From assembly GCA_900542985.1 (NCBI GenBank), contig UQPQ01000010.1, positions 1 to 64,000 of the forward strand: a DNA stretch of 64,000 bases, read 5' to 3'. The stretch is from an uncultured Bacteroides sp. (GTDB lineage: Bacteria > Bacteroidota > Bacteroidia > Bacteroidales > Bacteroidaceae). Shown here piece after piece: positions 41,405 through 51,475 of this stretch; position 1 is the first letter of the stretch; each line of letters begins with the position of its first letter. The notes beneath the pieces are model-generated. The model saw only the letters and a list, made by a program, of their open reading frames with translations. It was not told where the DNA came from and ran no database searches. Both the position numbers and the translations under genes were made by a program.

Positions 41405-42943
41405 ATGTTAACCAAACTGTTCGGTGCTGCCGTACAAGGAATCAACGCCACCATCGTGACCATAGAGGTCAATAGTTCGAGAGGAATCCGTTTTTTCCTA
41501 GTCGGACTACCCGATTCCGCTGTGAAAGAAAGTCACGAACGTATCGTTTCTGCTTTACAAGTAAACGGCTACAAATTCCCCTCATGTCAAATTGTAGTTA
41601 ATATGGCCCCTGCCGATATACGAAAGGAAGGTTCATCTTATGACCTTCCTCTTGCCATCGGTATATTGGCTTCTACCGGTACCATCCAAACCGACAAACT
41701 TCAGCATTACCTCATTATTGGAGAACTTAGTCTGGACGGTAGCCTGCAACCTATAAAAGGAGCTCTTCCCATAGCTATTGCAGCGCGCGAACAGGGTTTC
41801 GAAGGATTTATTCTTCCCCACCAAAATGCACGCGAAGCCGCTGTAGTGAATAATTTGAACGTATACGGAGTCCATAACATCACAGAAGTAATTAACTTTT
41901 TCAATGGTACACAGACACTGAAACCTACCATTGTCAATACCCGAGAAGAGTTCTACCGCAATCAAACCGAATTTCCTTTTGATTTCGCTGATGTAAAAGG
42001 GCAGGAAAATGTAAAACGCGCCCTTGAAGTAGCAGCTGCTGGCGGCCACAATCTACTGATGATTGGCGCTCCAGGTAGTGGAAAATCGATGATGGCCAAA
42101 CGGCTACCTAGTATTCTTCCTCCTTTATCACTAGCAGAAAGTCTGGAAACTACCAAAATTCACTCTGTTGCAGGCAAACTGAATAAAGACTCTTCGCTTA
42201 TAGCCATTCGTCCTTTCCGAAGCCCACATAATACTGTATCACAAGTAGCAATGGTAGGAGGAGGAGCCACTCCCCAACCTGGCGAAATTAGCTTGGCACA
42301 CAACGGTGTACTCTTTCTTGACGAACTGCCAGAATACAGTCGGAGTGTACTCGAGATTCTACGGCAACCACTTGAAGACCGATGCATCACAATCTCCCGC
42401 GCCAAATATACACTGGAATTTCCGGCCAGCTTCACTCTGATTGCTTCTATGAACCCGTGTCCCTGTGGATACTATAATCACCCCACACGCCATTGTGTAT
42501 GTTCACCTGGACAAGTTCAGAAATACTTGAACCGCATATCAGGCCCCCTACTCGACCGCATTGACATTCAAGTGGAAATCGTACCAGTTCCTTTTGAAAA
42601 ACTAGCAGAAGCTCGCCCCGGAGAATCCAGTGCAGTGATACGCGAACGTGTGATACGGGCTCGACAAATCCAATCTGCCCGATTTGCTGACACTCCAAAC
42701 ACCCATTGCAATGCACAAATGACTTCTTCCCAGCTCTCACGCTATGCACAGCCCGATGCTAAAGGACTCACCTTATTGCGCGATGCCATGAGCCGATTGA
42801 ATCTGTCTGCCCGTGCCTATGACAGAATTCTAAAAGTGGCACGTACAGTAGCCGACCTAGAAGGTAGCGAAGTCATTCAGCCTCATCATCTGGCAGAAGC
42901 CATCAGCTACCGAAATCTGGATCGAGAAAACTGGGCAGGATAG
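41405..42943 (+). CDS. yifB: YifB/ComM-family AAA+ ATPase (magnesium-chelatase-like)
   Basis: 512 aa. The N-terminal Lon-like fold domain (1-180) has FLVGLPDSAVKESHERI. A Mg-chelatase-type AAA+ module follows, with Walker A GAPGSGKS (221-228), Walker B VLFLDELPEYS and the zinc-like CPCGYYNHPTRHCVCS insertion. In other bacteria ComM is a helicase that aids branch migration in transformation; YifB in most species has no proven role. The upstream thioredoxin-like gene ends 9 nt before it. A 318-bp gap follows. Confidence 0.93.
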   Translation: MLTKLFGAAVQGINATIVTIEVNSSRGIRFFLVGLPDSAVKESHERIVSALQVNGYKFPSCQIVVNMAPADIRKEGSSYDLPLAIGILASTGTIQTDKLQHYLIIGELSLDGSLQPIKGALPIAIAAREQGFEGFILPHQNAREAAVVNNLNVYGVHNITEVINFFNGTQTLKPTIVNTREEFYRNQTEFPFDFADVKGQENVKRALEVAAAGGHNLLMIGAPGSGKSMMAKRLPSILPPLSLAESLETTKIHSVAGKLNKDSSLIAIRPFRSPHNTVSQVAMVGGGATPQPGEISLAHNGVLFLDELPEYSRSVLEILRQPLEDRCITISRAKYTLEFPASFTLIASMNPCPCGYYNHPTRHCVCSPGQVQKYLNRISGPLLDRIDIQVEIVPVPFEKLAEARPGESSAVIRERVIRARQIQSARFADTPNTHCNAQMTSSQLSRYAQPDAKGLTLLRDAMSRLNLSARAYDRILKVARTVADLEGSEVIQPHHLAEAISYRNLDRENWAG

Positions 42944-43261
42944 CAGTTTTAGTCCTTTGACTTATACCATATTCATGCTACCGAACAAAGCTAGAAGAAT
43001 TATTGCATTCACAATGAGCTGTCACTATACAGCAACATAAAAGCATTCAAACTCTATAGTCTACAACAATAGAATATTGCATGGAGTAAATCCGAAAAAA
43101 ACATAAGATAAGCGTAAAAATCACTATCTTTGCGTGATGCAAGATTGGATACAGCCATATAGTAGAACAACAACTCCTATTTCCCTGTTGATTCCACATC
43201 CGATTTTTATCATCCTTAATCACTGTAAGATACTGAAAATAAACAATTACAATATACGTAT
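42944..43261. other. Intergenic region between yifB and metG
   Basis: 318 bp. A -7 box lies at 43125-43132, giving a metG leader of about 120 nt. I see no tRNA, T-box, stable hairpin or credible gene in the first 180 nt. Confidence 0.6.
43125..43132 (+). promoter_or_regulatory. -7 box for metG
   Basis: TATCTTTG fits the consensus and is followed by GCG. It is 130 nt upstream of the metG ATG. No -33 TTG was found. Confidence 0.5.
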
Positions 43262-45304
43262 ATGGAAAAGAAATTCAAACGAACAACCGTTACCTCGGCA
43301 TTGCCTTATGCCAATGGTCCAGTACATATCGGTCACTTAGCCGGAGTGTACGTACCAGCAGACATCTACGTACGCTATCTGCGTCTGAAAAAAGAAGAAG
43401 TCCTCTTCATTGGAGGTTCAGACGAACACGGAGTACCCATCACTATCCGTGCCAAAAAAGAAGGTATTACTCCGCAAGATGTAGTAGACCGTTATCATAC
43501 TCTAATCAAAGACTCATTTAAAGAGTTTGGTATTTCGTTCGATGTATATGGACGTACTTCCTCTCAGATTCATCACGAAACAGCCTCTGCTTTTTTCCGC
43601 AAGCTGTACGATAAAGGTGAATTCATAGAAAAAACATCCGAGCAATATTACGATGAGGAAGCAAAAACCTTCCTTGCCGACCGTTATATTACAGGTGAAT
43701 GTCCACGTTGCCACGCAGAAGGAGCCTACGGCGACCAATGTGAAAAGTGTGGAAGCACCTTGTCACCTACAGAACTTATTAATCCAAAGAGTGCCATCAG
43801 TGGAAGCAAGCCAGTTATGAAAGAAACCAAACATTGGTATCTGCCACTCGACAAACACGAAAGTTGGTTACGCCAATGGATTCTGGAAGACCACAAAGAA
43901 TGGCGTCCTAACGTATACGGACAGTGCAAAAGCTGGCTGGATATGGGTTTGCAACCCCGTGCCGTAAGCCGTGACCTCGATTGGGGTATCCCTGTACCTG
44001 TAGAAGGAGCAGAAGGAAAAGTACTGTATGTATGGTTTGATGCTCCTATCGGCTACATCTCCAATACCAAAGAGCTACTCCCCGATTCATGGGAAAAATG
44101 GTGGAAAGATCCTGAAACCCGTTTGATTCACTTTATCGGGAAAGACAACATCGTATTCCACTGCATCGTATTCCCAGCTATGCTGAAAGCAGAAGGCAGC
44201 TACATTTTACCTGACAACGTTCCAAGCAACGAATTCCTGAATCTGGAAGGCGATAAAATCTCTACTTCACGTAACTGGGCTGTATGGTTGCATGAATACT
44301 TACGTGACTTCCCAGGCAAACAGGATGTACTGCGCTACGTATTAACAGCCAATGCCCCGGAAACCAAAGACAATGACTTTACATGGAAAGATTTCCAGGC
44401 ACGCAACAATAACGAACTGGTAGCTGTGTACGGAAACTTTGTCAACCGCGCTTTGGTACTTACTCATAAATACTTCGAAGGAAAAGTTCCAGCTTGTGGA
44501 GAGCTGAATGAATATGATCAAAATACACTGAAAGAATTTGCCGATGTAAAAGCCGAGGTAGAAAAACTGCTCAATGTATTCAAATTCCGCGATGCACAAA
44601 AAGAAGCCATGAATCTGGCACGTATCGGAAACAAATATTTAGCAGATACAGAACCCTGGAAATTGGCTAAGACAGATATGAATCGTGTAGCAACTATCTT
44701 GAACATTTCCTTGCAGTTGGTTGCCAATTTGGCTATTGCTTTCGAACCGTTCTTGCCGTTCAGTAGTGAAAAACTTCGTAAGATGCTGAATATGGAATCA
44801 TTCGAATGGGAACAGTTAGGACGTACTGATCTGTTAGAAGCTGGTCATCCGCTGAATAAAGCAGAACTGTTATTCGAAAAGATTGAAGATGCTGTTATCG
44901 ATGCACAGGTACAGAAGTTGCTCGAAACAAAGAAAGCAAACGAAGCAGCCAACTACAAAGCTAATCCTATCAAGCCGGTTATTGCTTTCGAAGACTTCGA
45001 AAAGCTGGACATCCGTGTAGGTACTGTATTAGAATGTGAAGTAGTACCTAAGATGAAAAAGCTGCTGAAATTCAAAATTGCAGACGGACTAGAGAACCGC
45101 ACTATTGTAAGCGGTATTGCCCAGCATTATACTCCGGAAGAATTAGTAGGCAAACAAGTACTGTTTATTGCCAATCTTGCTCCACGTCAGTTCAAAAACG
45201 GACTGGTTAGCGAAGGCATGATTCTCAGCGCAGAAAACTTCGACGGTTCACTTGCCGTTACTTCAGTATTGAAAGAAGTAAAACCGGGAAGTGAAGTGAA
45301 ATAA
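43262..45304 (+). CDS. metG: Methionyl-tRNA synthetase with C-terminal tRNA-binding domain
   Basis: 680 aa. The class I signature HIGH is at 22-25, and the KMSKS-type loop reads DKISTSRNW near 335-345. A four-Cys zinc knuckle lies at Cys147, Cys150, Cys160 and Cys163. The anticodon-binding helical domain covers about 390-540. A Trbp111/EMAP-like tRNA-binding domain begins at about 575 ([18 protein letters not shown]) and reaches the C-terminus. It charges both initiator and elongator tRNA-Met. The gene is closely followed by a terminator and then the glycan cluster. Confidence 0.98.
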   Translation: MEKKFKRTTVTSALPYANGPVHIGHLAGVYVPADIYVRYLRLKKEEVLFIGGSDEHGVPITIRAKKEGITPQDVVDRYHTLIKDSFKEFGISFDVYGRTSSQIHHETASAFFRKLYDKGEFIEKTSEQYYDEEAKTFLADRYITGECPRCHAEGAYGDQCEKCGSTLSPTELINPKSAISGSKPVMKETKHWYLPLDKHESWLRQWILEDHKEWRPNVYGQCKSWLDMGLQPRAVSRDLDWGIPVPVEGAEGKVLYVWFDAPIGYISNTKELLPDSWEKWWKDPETRLIHFIGKDNIVFHCIVFPAMLKAEGSYILPDNVPSNEFLNLEGDKISTSRNWAVWLHEYLRDFPGKQDVLRYVLTANAPETKDNDFTWKDFQARNNNELVAVYGNFVNRALVLTHKYFEGKVPACGELNEYDQNTLKEFADVKAEVEKLLNVFKFRDAQKEAMNLARIGNKYLADTEPWKLAKTDMNRVATILNISLQLVANLAIAFEPFLPFSSEKLRKMLNMESFEWEQLGRTDLLEAGHPLNKAELLFEKIEDAVIDAQVQKLLETKKANEAANYKANPIKPVIAFEDFEKLDIRVGTVLECEVVPKMKKLLKFKIADGLENRTIVSGIAQHYTPEELVGKQVLFIANLAPRQFKNGLVSEGMILSAENFDGSLAVTSVLKEVKPGSEVK

Positions 45305-45311
45305 TTATCAG

Positions 45312-45348
45312 GCCGATAAGCATTTCATCGATGCTTATCGGCTCTTTT
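45312..45348 (+). terminator. Terminator after metG
   Basis: GCCGATAAGCAT (45312-45323) and ATGCTTATCGGC (45331-45342) form a perfect 12-bp stem, followed by TCTTTT. It separates metG from the flippase gene, only 12 nt before the latter's ATG. Confidence 0.9.
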
Positions 45349-45359
45349 ACTCCAACCAT

Positions 45360-46814
45360 ATGGCAGAGCATTCACTCAAAGAAAAAACAGCAAAAGGATT
45401 ATTTTGGGGAGCAATCAACAACAGCGTCCAACAAGTGTTGGTACTGGTATTCGGCATCATTTTGGGACGTATCCTTTCGCCGGGAGAATATGGAATGGTA
45501 GGGATGCTCACCATCTTCACCTTAATCGGAAATGCCTTGCAGGAAAGTGGGTTCCGGGCTGCACTGGTCAACCTGAAGGAGATTCATCACCGAGATTATA
45601 ATGCTGTATTCTGGTGCAGCACCTTCATCGGCTGCGCGGTGTACCTGCTTCTGTTCTGCTGTGCGCCTTTCATTGCCCACTTCTACCACGAACCCGAACT
45701 TCTTCCGCTTGCACGCTACTGCTTTCTCTCTATTCCAATTGCCAGTCTAGGAACGGTACAGGGAGCTTACCTCTTCCGTAACTTAAAGGTACGCCAACAG
45801 GCTTTAAGCGGTATCATTGCTCATATCGTATCCGGATGTATCGGAATAACTTTGGCTTTCAATGGCTTCTCTTACTGGGGAATTGCTACGCAAAGTCTGA
45901 CTTACATTCTAGTAGTAACTCTCTGCTCCTGGTACTTCTCTCCCTGGAGGCCGACTCTGCAAATCGATCTTACTCCTATTAAACCACTATTTGCCTTCAG
46001 TAGCAAACTGTTGGTAACAAACATAGCCAACCAGCTGAACAACAATATTCTGTCTGTAATTCTCGGAAAATTCTTCAATGCACAGATGGTAGGTAACTAC
46101 AATCAGGCCAATAAATGGAATACCACCGGACATCAGTTTATCACTGGTATGCTGAACAGTGTAGCCCAACCAGTCTTTGTCACAACCCGCGACGACCACG
46201 AGCGTCAGTTGCGTATCTTCCGTAAGATTCTCCGCTTCACAGCCTTTATCGCGTTTCCTGCCATGTTTGGCCTTTCCATCGTCACTCAAGAACTGATTCT
46301 CACTACGGTAGGAGCCAAATGGCTGGGTAGTGTACCCTTGATGCAGATTCTATGTATAGGAGGTGCCTTTATTCCCATTACCACGCTGTTCTCCAATCTG
46401 ATTATCAGTCAGGGAAAATCAGAAATCTACATGTGGAACATCATTACACAGGTATTGATTCAGTTGATTACGGTACTGACCCTCATTGCTTTCGACGGTA
46501 GTATCCAAACCATGGTGGAAATTTATGTATGTATCAATATTGCATGGCTTTTTGTATGGCAGCACTATGCCCGCCGATTTATCCATCTTCCAGTACGATT
46601 GCTGATAAGCGACTTGTTACCTTTCATGCTTGCCGCTGGAGTATCTTGTCTAGCCGGATGGCTGGCTTCCAGCCTCATCGAAGGACACTTCTTGCTTACC
46701 TTTGCCATTAAAGTGGCAGTAGCAGTACCTTGCTATATCGGCCTCATGCAGCTCACCCGTACCGAAATATTGAAAGAGTGTACAGATTATCTATTTAAAA
46801 AGAAATTATCATGA
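45360..46814 (+). CDS. Wzx-type polysaccharide flippase (MOP/MATE superfamily)
   Basis: 484 aa with about 12-14 membrane helices. The N-terminal KGLFWGAINNSVQQVLVLVFGIILGRILSPGEYGM and the central conserved helices match the WzxC/RfbX-type exporters that move undecaprenyl-pyrophosphate-linked oligosaccharides across the inner membrane. It is the first gene of the glycosyltransferase cluster and overlaps the next gene by 4 nt (ATGA). The lipid carrier is the uppS product. Substrate structure cannot be read from sequence. Confidence 0.92.
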   Translation: MAEHSLKEKTAKGLFWGAINNSVQQVLVLVFGIILGRILSPGEYGMVGMLTIFTLIGNALQESGFRAALVNLKEIHHRDYNAVFWCSTFIGCAVYLLLFCCAPFIAHFYHEPELLPLARYCFLSIPIASLGTVQGAYLFRNLKVRQQALSGIIAHIVSGCIGITLAFNGFSYWGIATQSLTYILVVTLCSWYFSPWRPTLQIDLTPIKPLFAFSSKLLVTNIANQLNNNILSVILGKFFNAQMVGNYNQANKWNTTGHQFITGMLNSVAQPVFVTTRDDHERQLRIFRKILRFTAFIAFPAMFGLSIVTQELILTTVGAKWLGSVPLMQILCIGGAFIPITTLFSNLIISQGKSEIYMWNIITQVLIQLITVLTLIAFDGSIQTMVEIYVCINIAWLFVWQHYARRFIHLPVRLLISDLLPFMLAAGVSCLAGWLASSLIEGHFLLTFAIKVAVAVPCYIGLMQLTRTEILKECTDYLFKKKLS

Positions 46815-47737
46815 GTGGAAAACTATATGTGATGGGGGCTCCCCGCTATATCTTCGACGGACTGCACCCTGAATTGCAACAACGGATAGAGTATGTATCC
46901 AGCTTTCTCAATTTCCCGAAAAGCAAATGGAAACAGATTACCCGCTATCTGGTGGTAGGACGTATTCCACTCCCCAAACAGGTTTTGTATCTCTGGTTTT
47001 CTGCTCAGGAGCTGAATCATCTTCTCCAGGCAGATGCCTATGACCGTATCTTGCTATACGAGTGCTGCAACGTGCGGGCACTTCGTGCCATCAAGACATT
47101 GCTCCCGAAGCAGACGGTCTGCTATATTTATTATTGCAATCCTATTCATACTATTTTCCGACAGCCGGAAAAACAATTGAAGCAGATTCACCAGTTAGGA
47201 TTCCGACTAAGTTCTTTTGATCCACACGATGCCAGTAAGTATCATCTGGATTCAGCCGGACAGTATTTTTGCTATCCTCACGACGACAACACCACACCTG
47301 CACCATCATCCGACTGTTTCTTTTGCGGACTTCCCAAAGACAGGGAAGAAGACTTGCTGCTGCTGCGCCAAACAATGGAAGCAGGAGGATTGAAATGCAA
47401 TTTTATCATTCCCAAACTGCCTGCAGAGAAAATCACCTATCCGGAATATCTCAGACAACTCAGTGCCTCACGTTGTGTAGTGGATATCTGTCAGCAAAAC
47501 CAGACCGGACTGACACGTCGTCCTCTGGAAGCACTATTCTATCAAAAGAAATTAATTACTAACAACCCGCATATAAAGGAGTATAATTTCTATAATCCAG
47601 CAAATATTCTTATCTTGCAGGAAACTCCAGATATACGACAAATCAAGGAATTCATGGCAAGACCCATGGCAGAAATCCCTGAATCTATCAGAAGACAGTA
47701 CGATATCAACCAATGGATCGACCAGTTCTTGCATTAA
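46811..47737 (+). CDS. Putative glycosyltransferase of polysaccharide clusters (GT-B-like)
   Basis: 308 aa, no signal or membrane helix. The fold pattern looks like the C-terminal half of GT-B enzymes: CFFCGLPKDREEDLLLL, then YLRQLSASRCVVDICQQNQTGLTRRPLEALFYQKKLITNN, then NILILQETPD. The Arg-Pro-x-Glu-Ala step is where retaining GT-B enzymes bind the sugar nucleotide. Such genes recur in Bacteroides capsule and LPS loci. It overlaps the flippase gene by 4 nt and lies 10 nt before the next gene. Donor and acceptor are unknown. Confidence 0.72.
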   Translation: MSGKLYVMGAPRYIFDGLHPELQQRIEYVSSFLNFPKSKWKQITRYLVVGRIPLPKQVLYLWFSAQELNHLLQADAYDRILLYECCNVRALRAIKTLLPKQTVCYIYYCNPIHTIFRQPEKQLKQIHQLGFRLSSFDPHDASKYHLDSAGQYFCYPHDDNTTPAPSSDCFFCGLPKDREEDLLLLRQTMEAGGLKCNFIIPKLPAEKITYPEYLRQLSASRCVVDICQQNQTGLTRRPLEALFYQKKLITNNPHIKEYNFYNPANILILQETPDIRQIKEFMARPMAEIPESIRRQYDINQWIDQFLH

Positions 47738-47747
47738 ACAAAATAAA

Positions 47748-48770
47748 ATGAAACAACCAATCAACTATATAGCCACCTGGTTCTACAAAGAATCAAAAGA
47801 TGACGCCAGTTTCTATCCTCAATTAGGACAGAAAGGTTGCTCGGCCTTGGTACACTCTGTGTATATGCAGATACAAGTACCTTTTTTTACAACCTTCCGC
47901 TATTATAACCCACAGGCCCACCTGCTTTTCTTTACCAATTTAAGAAAAGCAGATTTACCCAATTTCCTTACTGACCTGTTTCTACGCCTGCACGTAGAGA
48001 TTATTACATTACCTTATACTTGCCGTCCCCCAAAACACTGGTACGCAGCCTGGCAGAATCAATTTTATCTGTACGATATTCTTAAGGAAATGGGGAAACG
48101 GATGACAGAACAGGATACCTTGCTCATCAGCGACGCCGACTGCCTCTGCCGTACTTCACTCAATGGTTTGTTCAATCGCACACGCGAAGACGGAAGCGCA
48201 TTGTATGAGTTTATCACAGACCGTCAATATTCTATCAACGGTATTACACTTCCACAGATGGAAGCTTTCTACAGAGCATGCTATAAAGAAGATATTAAAC
48301 AACCACTGACATATTACGGAGGAGAATTCATCACACTTCGCGGAGATACTGTAAACCGTATCAATGAAGCTTATCCTTCGTTGTGGCAATTCAATCTGGA
48401 ATATGGCAAAGAACATACCTATAAGTTAAACGAAGAGGCACATGTACTGAGTATCCTTGCGGCACATCTGCAACTGCGCAATATGACAGCAAACCAATAC
48501 GTAAAACGAATGTGGACTTCCCCTCAGTTTAATAATGTAGCACCTGGTGACGAAAACTATCCGGTATGGCATTTACCTTACGAAAAGAAGCGAGGCCTAT
48601 ACCGGTTATATAAGCTCCTTTCCAAAGAACAGAAAATAAAAGATGAATCGAAGTTTTGGGAAAAAGCAAGTCTATATAATGGAATTCCAACCATAGGCTT
48701 CCCAAAAAAGATCAATGATTTCATCCTAAGCCTCATACAGAAAAAACGACAACTCTTTAATCAATCATGA
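47748..48770 (+). CDS. Putative glycosyltransferase, GT-A-like
   Basis: 340 aa. The N-terminal part reads like a nucleotide-diphospho-sugar transferase fold, with a metal-binding motif DAD (129-131) in TLLISDADCLCR. The N-terminus YIATWFYKESKDDASFY and the YYGGEFITLRGDTVNRIN segment are shared with uncharacterised proteins of surface-glycan loci. The gene overlaps the next by 4 nt (ATGA at 48767). The strict operon packing supports a role in the same glycan pathway, but family assignment is uncertain. Confidence 0.7.
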   Translation: MKQPINYIATWFYKESKDDASFYPQLGQKGCSALVHSVYMQIQVPFFTTFRYYNPQAHLLFFTNLRKADLPNFLTDLFLRLHVEIITLPYTCRPPKHWYAAWQNQFYLYDILKEMGKRMTEQDTLLISDADCLCRTSLNGLFNRTREDGSALYEFITDRQYSINGITLPQMEAFYRACYKEDIKQPLTYYGGEFITLRGDTVNRINEAYPSLWQFNLEYGKEHTYKLNEEAHVLSILAAHLQLRNMTANQYVKRMWTSPQFNNVAPGDENYPVWHLPYEKKRGLYRLYKLLSKEQKIKDESKFWEKASLYNGIPTIGFPKKINDFILSLIQKKRQLFNQS

Positions 48771-49783
48771 AAAAATTTGTCATATTTCCTAATCTTATTG
48801 TAAAGCCAGAACAAAAGAGCAATCCATATATACAGGATTTTATTCGGGCACTAAACGAAGAAAAAGATGCTTGCGTAGTTAATCCTTCACACAAAAACCC
48901 ATTACTCAGTATATTATTCCCCAAAAATTGGGGAGATATATTTGTCTTTAACTGGTTCGAGAGTATTCCTGATTTCAAATATGGGATATTACAAAGTATT
49001 GCTGCTCTTTTCTTCCTCCCTCTGCTAGTAATATGCAGAAAGAAAATAGTATGGATATTTCACAACAAACGTCCTCATGCCGATGGAAGAGAAGTACTCA
49101 AAAAAATGCTCGGCATGCTTATAGCACGACTCAGTACACTAATTCTTACTCACGCTACTGAAGGTGTGGAAGTAATAGAAAAAAAATATCCTTATGCAGC
49201 CCACAAGGTTCATTTTGTACATCACCCCACCAAGAACCGTTTGCCGATAGAATACAAGCAGAAGATTGATTACGACTTACTTATTTGGGGACAGATTAGT
49301 AAATACAAAGGAATATTCGATTTTGTACGCTTCTTGCAAGAAGAACAGGTAAATGAATGGAAAGTTTGCATCATAGGTGGCGCTTCCAACCAAATCTTTC
49401 AAGAGCTGAAGGAAATAGCTCCTGCTTGTGTAACATTGGTGAATCATAGTCCATCATTCGAAGAGCTGGGAGAATATATCGCACGGTCCCGTTTCGTTTT
49501 AAGCCCTTATGCCCCAGAATCGGTATTAAGTTCAGGTATGCTGATGGATTCACTGTCGTTTGGAGCCAAAGTAATCGGCCCTAATGTAGGCTCCTTCCGT
49601 GACTATGCTCATGAACCACATCTAAAGGTCTACACCTTCAATAGTTTTCATGACATCAAATCTATTGTTGCTCAAAATAAAGATGAAGAAATCTCACTTT
49701 CCGATTATCGTAGCTTTCTAGAGCAGCATAATTGGACACACTTTATTCACACTTTAATGGAGTTATTAACAACCGGTAAATAA
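48767..49783 (+). CDS. GT4-like (GT-B) glycosyltransferase
   Basis: 338 aa. An N-terminal Rossmann part with a membrane-associating hydrophobic stretch (about 70-95, AALFFLPLLVICRKKIVWIFHNKRPHADG) leads to a GT-B C-terminal half: DLLIWGQISKYKG, then WKVCIIGGASN, then FEELGEYIARSRFVLSPY and SSGMLMDSLSFGAKVIGPNVGSF. It is most similar in shape to family 4 enzymes acting on lipid-linked sugars. It sits in the operon between the GT-A-like gene and a GT2-like gene. Confidence 0.8.
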   Translation: MKKFVIFPNLIVKPEQKSNPYIQDFIRALNEEKDACVVNPSHKNPLLSILFPKNWGDIFVFNWFESIPDFKYGILQSIAALFFLPLLVICRKKIVWIFHNKRPHADGREVLKKMLGMLIARLSTLILTHATEGVEVIEKKYPYAAHKVHFVHHPTKNRLPIEYKQKIDYDLLIWGQISKYKGIFDFVRFLQEEQVNEWKVCIIGGASNQIFQELKEIAPACVTLVNHSPSFEELGEYIARSRFVLSPYAPESVLSSGMLMDSLSFGAKVIGPNVGSFRDYAHEPHLKVYTFNSFHDIKSIVAQNKDEEISLSDYRSFLEQHNWTHFIHTLMELLTTGK

Positions 49784-49793
49784 GAATAACTTT

Positions 49794-50705
49794 ATGACAT
49801 ACGCCCCTATCCTACTTTTCGTATACAACCGCCCCGAACATACCCGCCGGCTGATTTCCTCTTTGCTACAGAATCAGGAAGCAGCAGAGAGCGAATTGTT
49901 TATCTATGCAGACCAATGCAAAGACATAGCCTCAGCACAAAGTGTGCAAGAGGTAAGAGAATACATACATACTATTACCGGATTCAAACGAGTCAATTTA
50001 ATAGAACGTACAGAAAACTGGGGACTCGCCCGAAACATCATCGACGGAGTTACTACACAGGTCAATGCCTATGGAAGAGTAATTGTACTGGAAGATGACT
50101 TGATTGTAGCCCCATATTTTCTCCGTTTTATGAACGATGCACTGGAAATCTACAAAGACGAATCCCGTGTAGGACATATACAAGCTTGTGATTTTACACA
50201 TGCTCCTACATTACCCGATACTTTCCTTATAAAATGGACAGGAAGTTGGGGATGGGCTACCTGGGCACGAGCATGGAAGCATTTCAATCCCGATGGTACT
50301 GCTTTACTTCAAGAACTGGAACGTAAACAGTTGACACGTACATTCGATTTCAATGGAACATATGGCTTTACACGTATGCTCCGCCGGCAAACAGAAGGTA
50401 AAAACAATTCATGGGCTATCCGTTGGAATGCCAGTCTGTTCTTAGCCGATATTCTTTCACTGAATGTAGGTAAATCACTGGTCCAAAATACTGGATTCGA
50501 TGGAAGTGGCACCAATTGTGGAGGTGGTGGCCTTTATAACTCTACACTATGGATGCAACCACTTCCGGTATCTCTTCTCAGTCCCATTGAAGAAAATCTG
50601 GAAGCCCGCAAAGAATTCCAGAAATATTATTACCGTACCAATAACTTTTGGGCAAAGGCGTTCCGACGTATTCGTCGTACATTAAAAGGAGATTTTGGAG
50701 CATAA
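49794..50705 (+). CDS. GT2-like glycosyltransferase
   Basis: 303 aa. PILLFVYNRPEHTRRLISSLLQNQ starts a GT-A fold, and the metal-binding motif is LEDDL (99-103) in GRVIVLEDDLIVAP. GSWGWATWARAWKHFNP is a segment typical of these capsule/LPS sugar transferases. It is the last gene of the first co-directional part of the cluster; a minus-strand Spy-like gene follows after a terminator. Sugar specificity is unknown. Confidence 0.85.
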   Translation: MTYAPILLFVYNRPEHTRRLISSLLQNQEAAESELFIYADQCKDIASAQSVQEVREYIHTITGFKRVNLIERTENWGLARNIIDGVTTQVNAYGRVIVLEDDLIVAPYFLRFMNDALEIYKDESRVGHIQACDFTHAPTLPDTFLIKWTGSWGWATWARAWKHFNPDGTALLQELERKQLTRTFDFNGTYGFTRMLRRQTEGKNNSWAIRWNASLFLADILSLNVGKSLVQNTGFDGSGTNCGGGGLYNSTLWMQPLPVSLLSPIEENLEARKEFQKYYYRTNNFWAKAFRRIRRTLKGDFGA

Positions 50706-50708
50706 AAA

Positions 50709-50736
50709 AACAGGAAACATCGAAATGTTTCCTGTT
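50709..50736 (-). terminator. Terminator after the Spy-like gene
   Basis: AACAGGAAACAT / ATGTTTCCTGTT with a CGAA-type loop. Read on the minus strand it ends in TTTTTTT, 23 nt beyond the stop at 50760. It may also stop plus-strand transcription of the glycosyltransferase operon. Confidence 0.88.
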
Positions 50737-50759
50737 AACACATTTTACAATGATATTCA

Positions 50760-51260
50760 TTATTTAGGAAGCTGACAGCATTCTTTTCCACATGGTCTTT
50801 CACACTTCTGTCCAGGTTTCTTCGGGCCTGGCTGATGAAAAGCACGCTTTGCCATCTTTCCTTGACGAGGAGCAAACAGTTTTTCCAACTGACGTGCATT
50901 CAGAATCTTCTGGAACTTATCAAAATACTTGGTTTTCGTATCAAGCATCTTCTGCTGAGCAGCAAAACGATCTTTCATATCCTGAATAATCTGTTCATCG
51001 GTACGGTCTGCCTTCTTTTGTTTCGCTTCCGGCTTTGCACAACATGAACCTAACTCTTGCATATATTCCTTATAAAGAGGAGCAAACTTGGCAGTAGTCT
51101 TGTCATCCAAAGAAAGTGCCTGCTGCAAATGCTTTATCTTCATCTCCATGCGTTGTTCCGGAGTACATTTTGCGCATTTCTTCACTTGTTTTTCCTGAGC
51201 AAATACAGTGCCGCCTACAACCAGCAGCAACATTGTTACAAATACATTTAATTTTTTCAT
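50760..51260 (-). CDS. Cys-rich Spy/CpxP-like periplasmic protein
   Basis: 166 aa with a signal peptide (1-21, ending VFAQ). The mature protein is helical and very basic, with KCTPEQRMEMKIKHLQQALSLDD near the start (an LTxxQ-like TPEQ step as in CpxP/Spy) and a second helical unit DRTDEQIIQDMKDRFAAQQ. Eight cysteines (29, 32, 73, 74, 153, 157, 161, 162) are present, four of them clustered in the C-terminal 14 residues, which suggests metal binding or disulfides. It lies alone on the opposite strand inside the glycan cluster. A periplasmic stress or metal-binding role is inference. Confidence 0.75.
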   Translation of the reverse strand: MKKLNVFVTMLLLVVGGTVFAQEKQVKKCAKCTPEQRMEMKIKHLQQALSLDDKTTAKFAPLYKEYMQELGSCCAKPEAKQKKADRTDEQIIQDMKDRFAAQQKMLDTKTKYFDKFQKILNARQLEKLFAPRQGKMAKRAFHQPGPKKPGQKCERPCGKECCQLPK

Positions 51261-51451
51261 ACGTCTACATTTTATTTAATAACCAATTAGCATTATTGCT
51301 TTTACTACATAAGAGTGCGATTTTGAGAATTCGTTTAATATCAAATTCCAATATTACATTTCTTTAACAGGCATAAACCTTATGTCTAATAATAGCAACT
51401 TCTCATGCTCTACAATTTTTCACACATAATTACAATATGCCATAAAATAAT

Positions 51452-51459
51452 TACCTTTG
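51452..51459 (+). promoter_or_regulatory. -7 box for the second glycosyltransferase unit
   Basis: TACCTTTG fits the consensus and is 16 nt before the ATG at 51476. No -33 TTG was found at standard spacing. Confidence 0.5.
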
Positions 51460-51475
51460 CAAAAAATAAAATGGA

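Noticed and set aside
42944..43261. A T-box or SAM-type riboswitch before metG
   Set aside because: No anticodon-like specifier loop, T-box sequence or conserved pairing could be seen in the leader.
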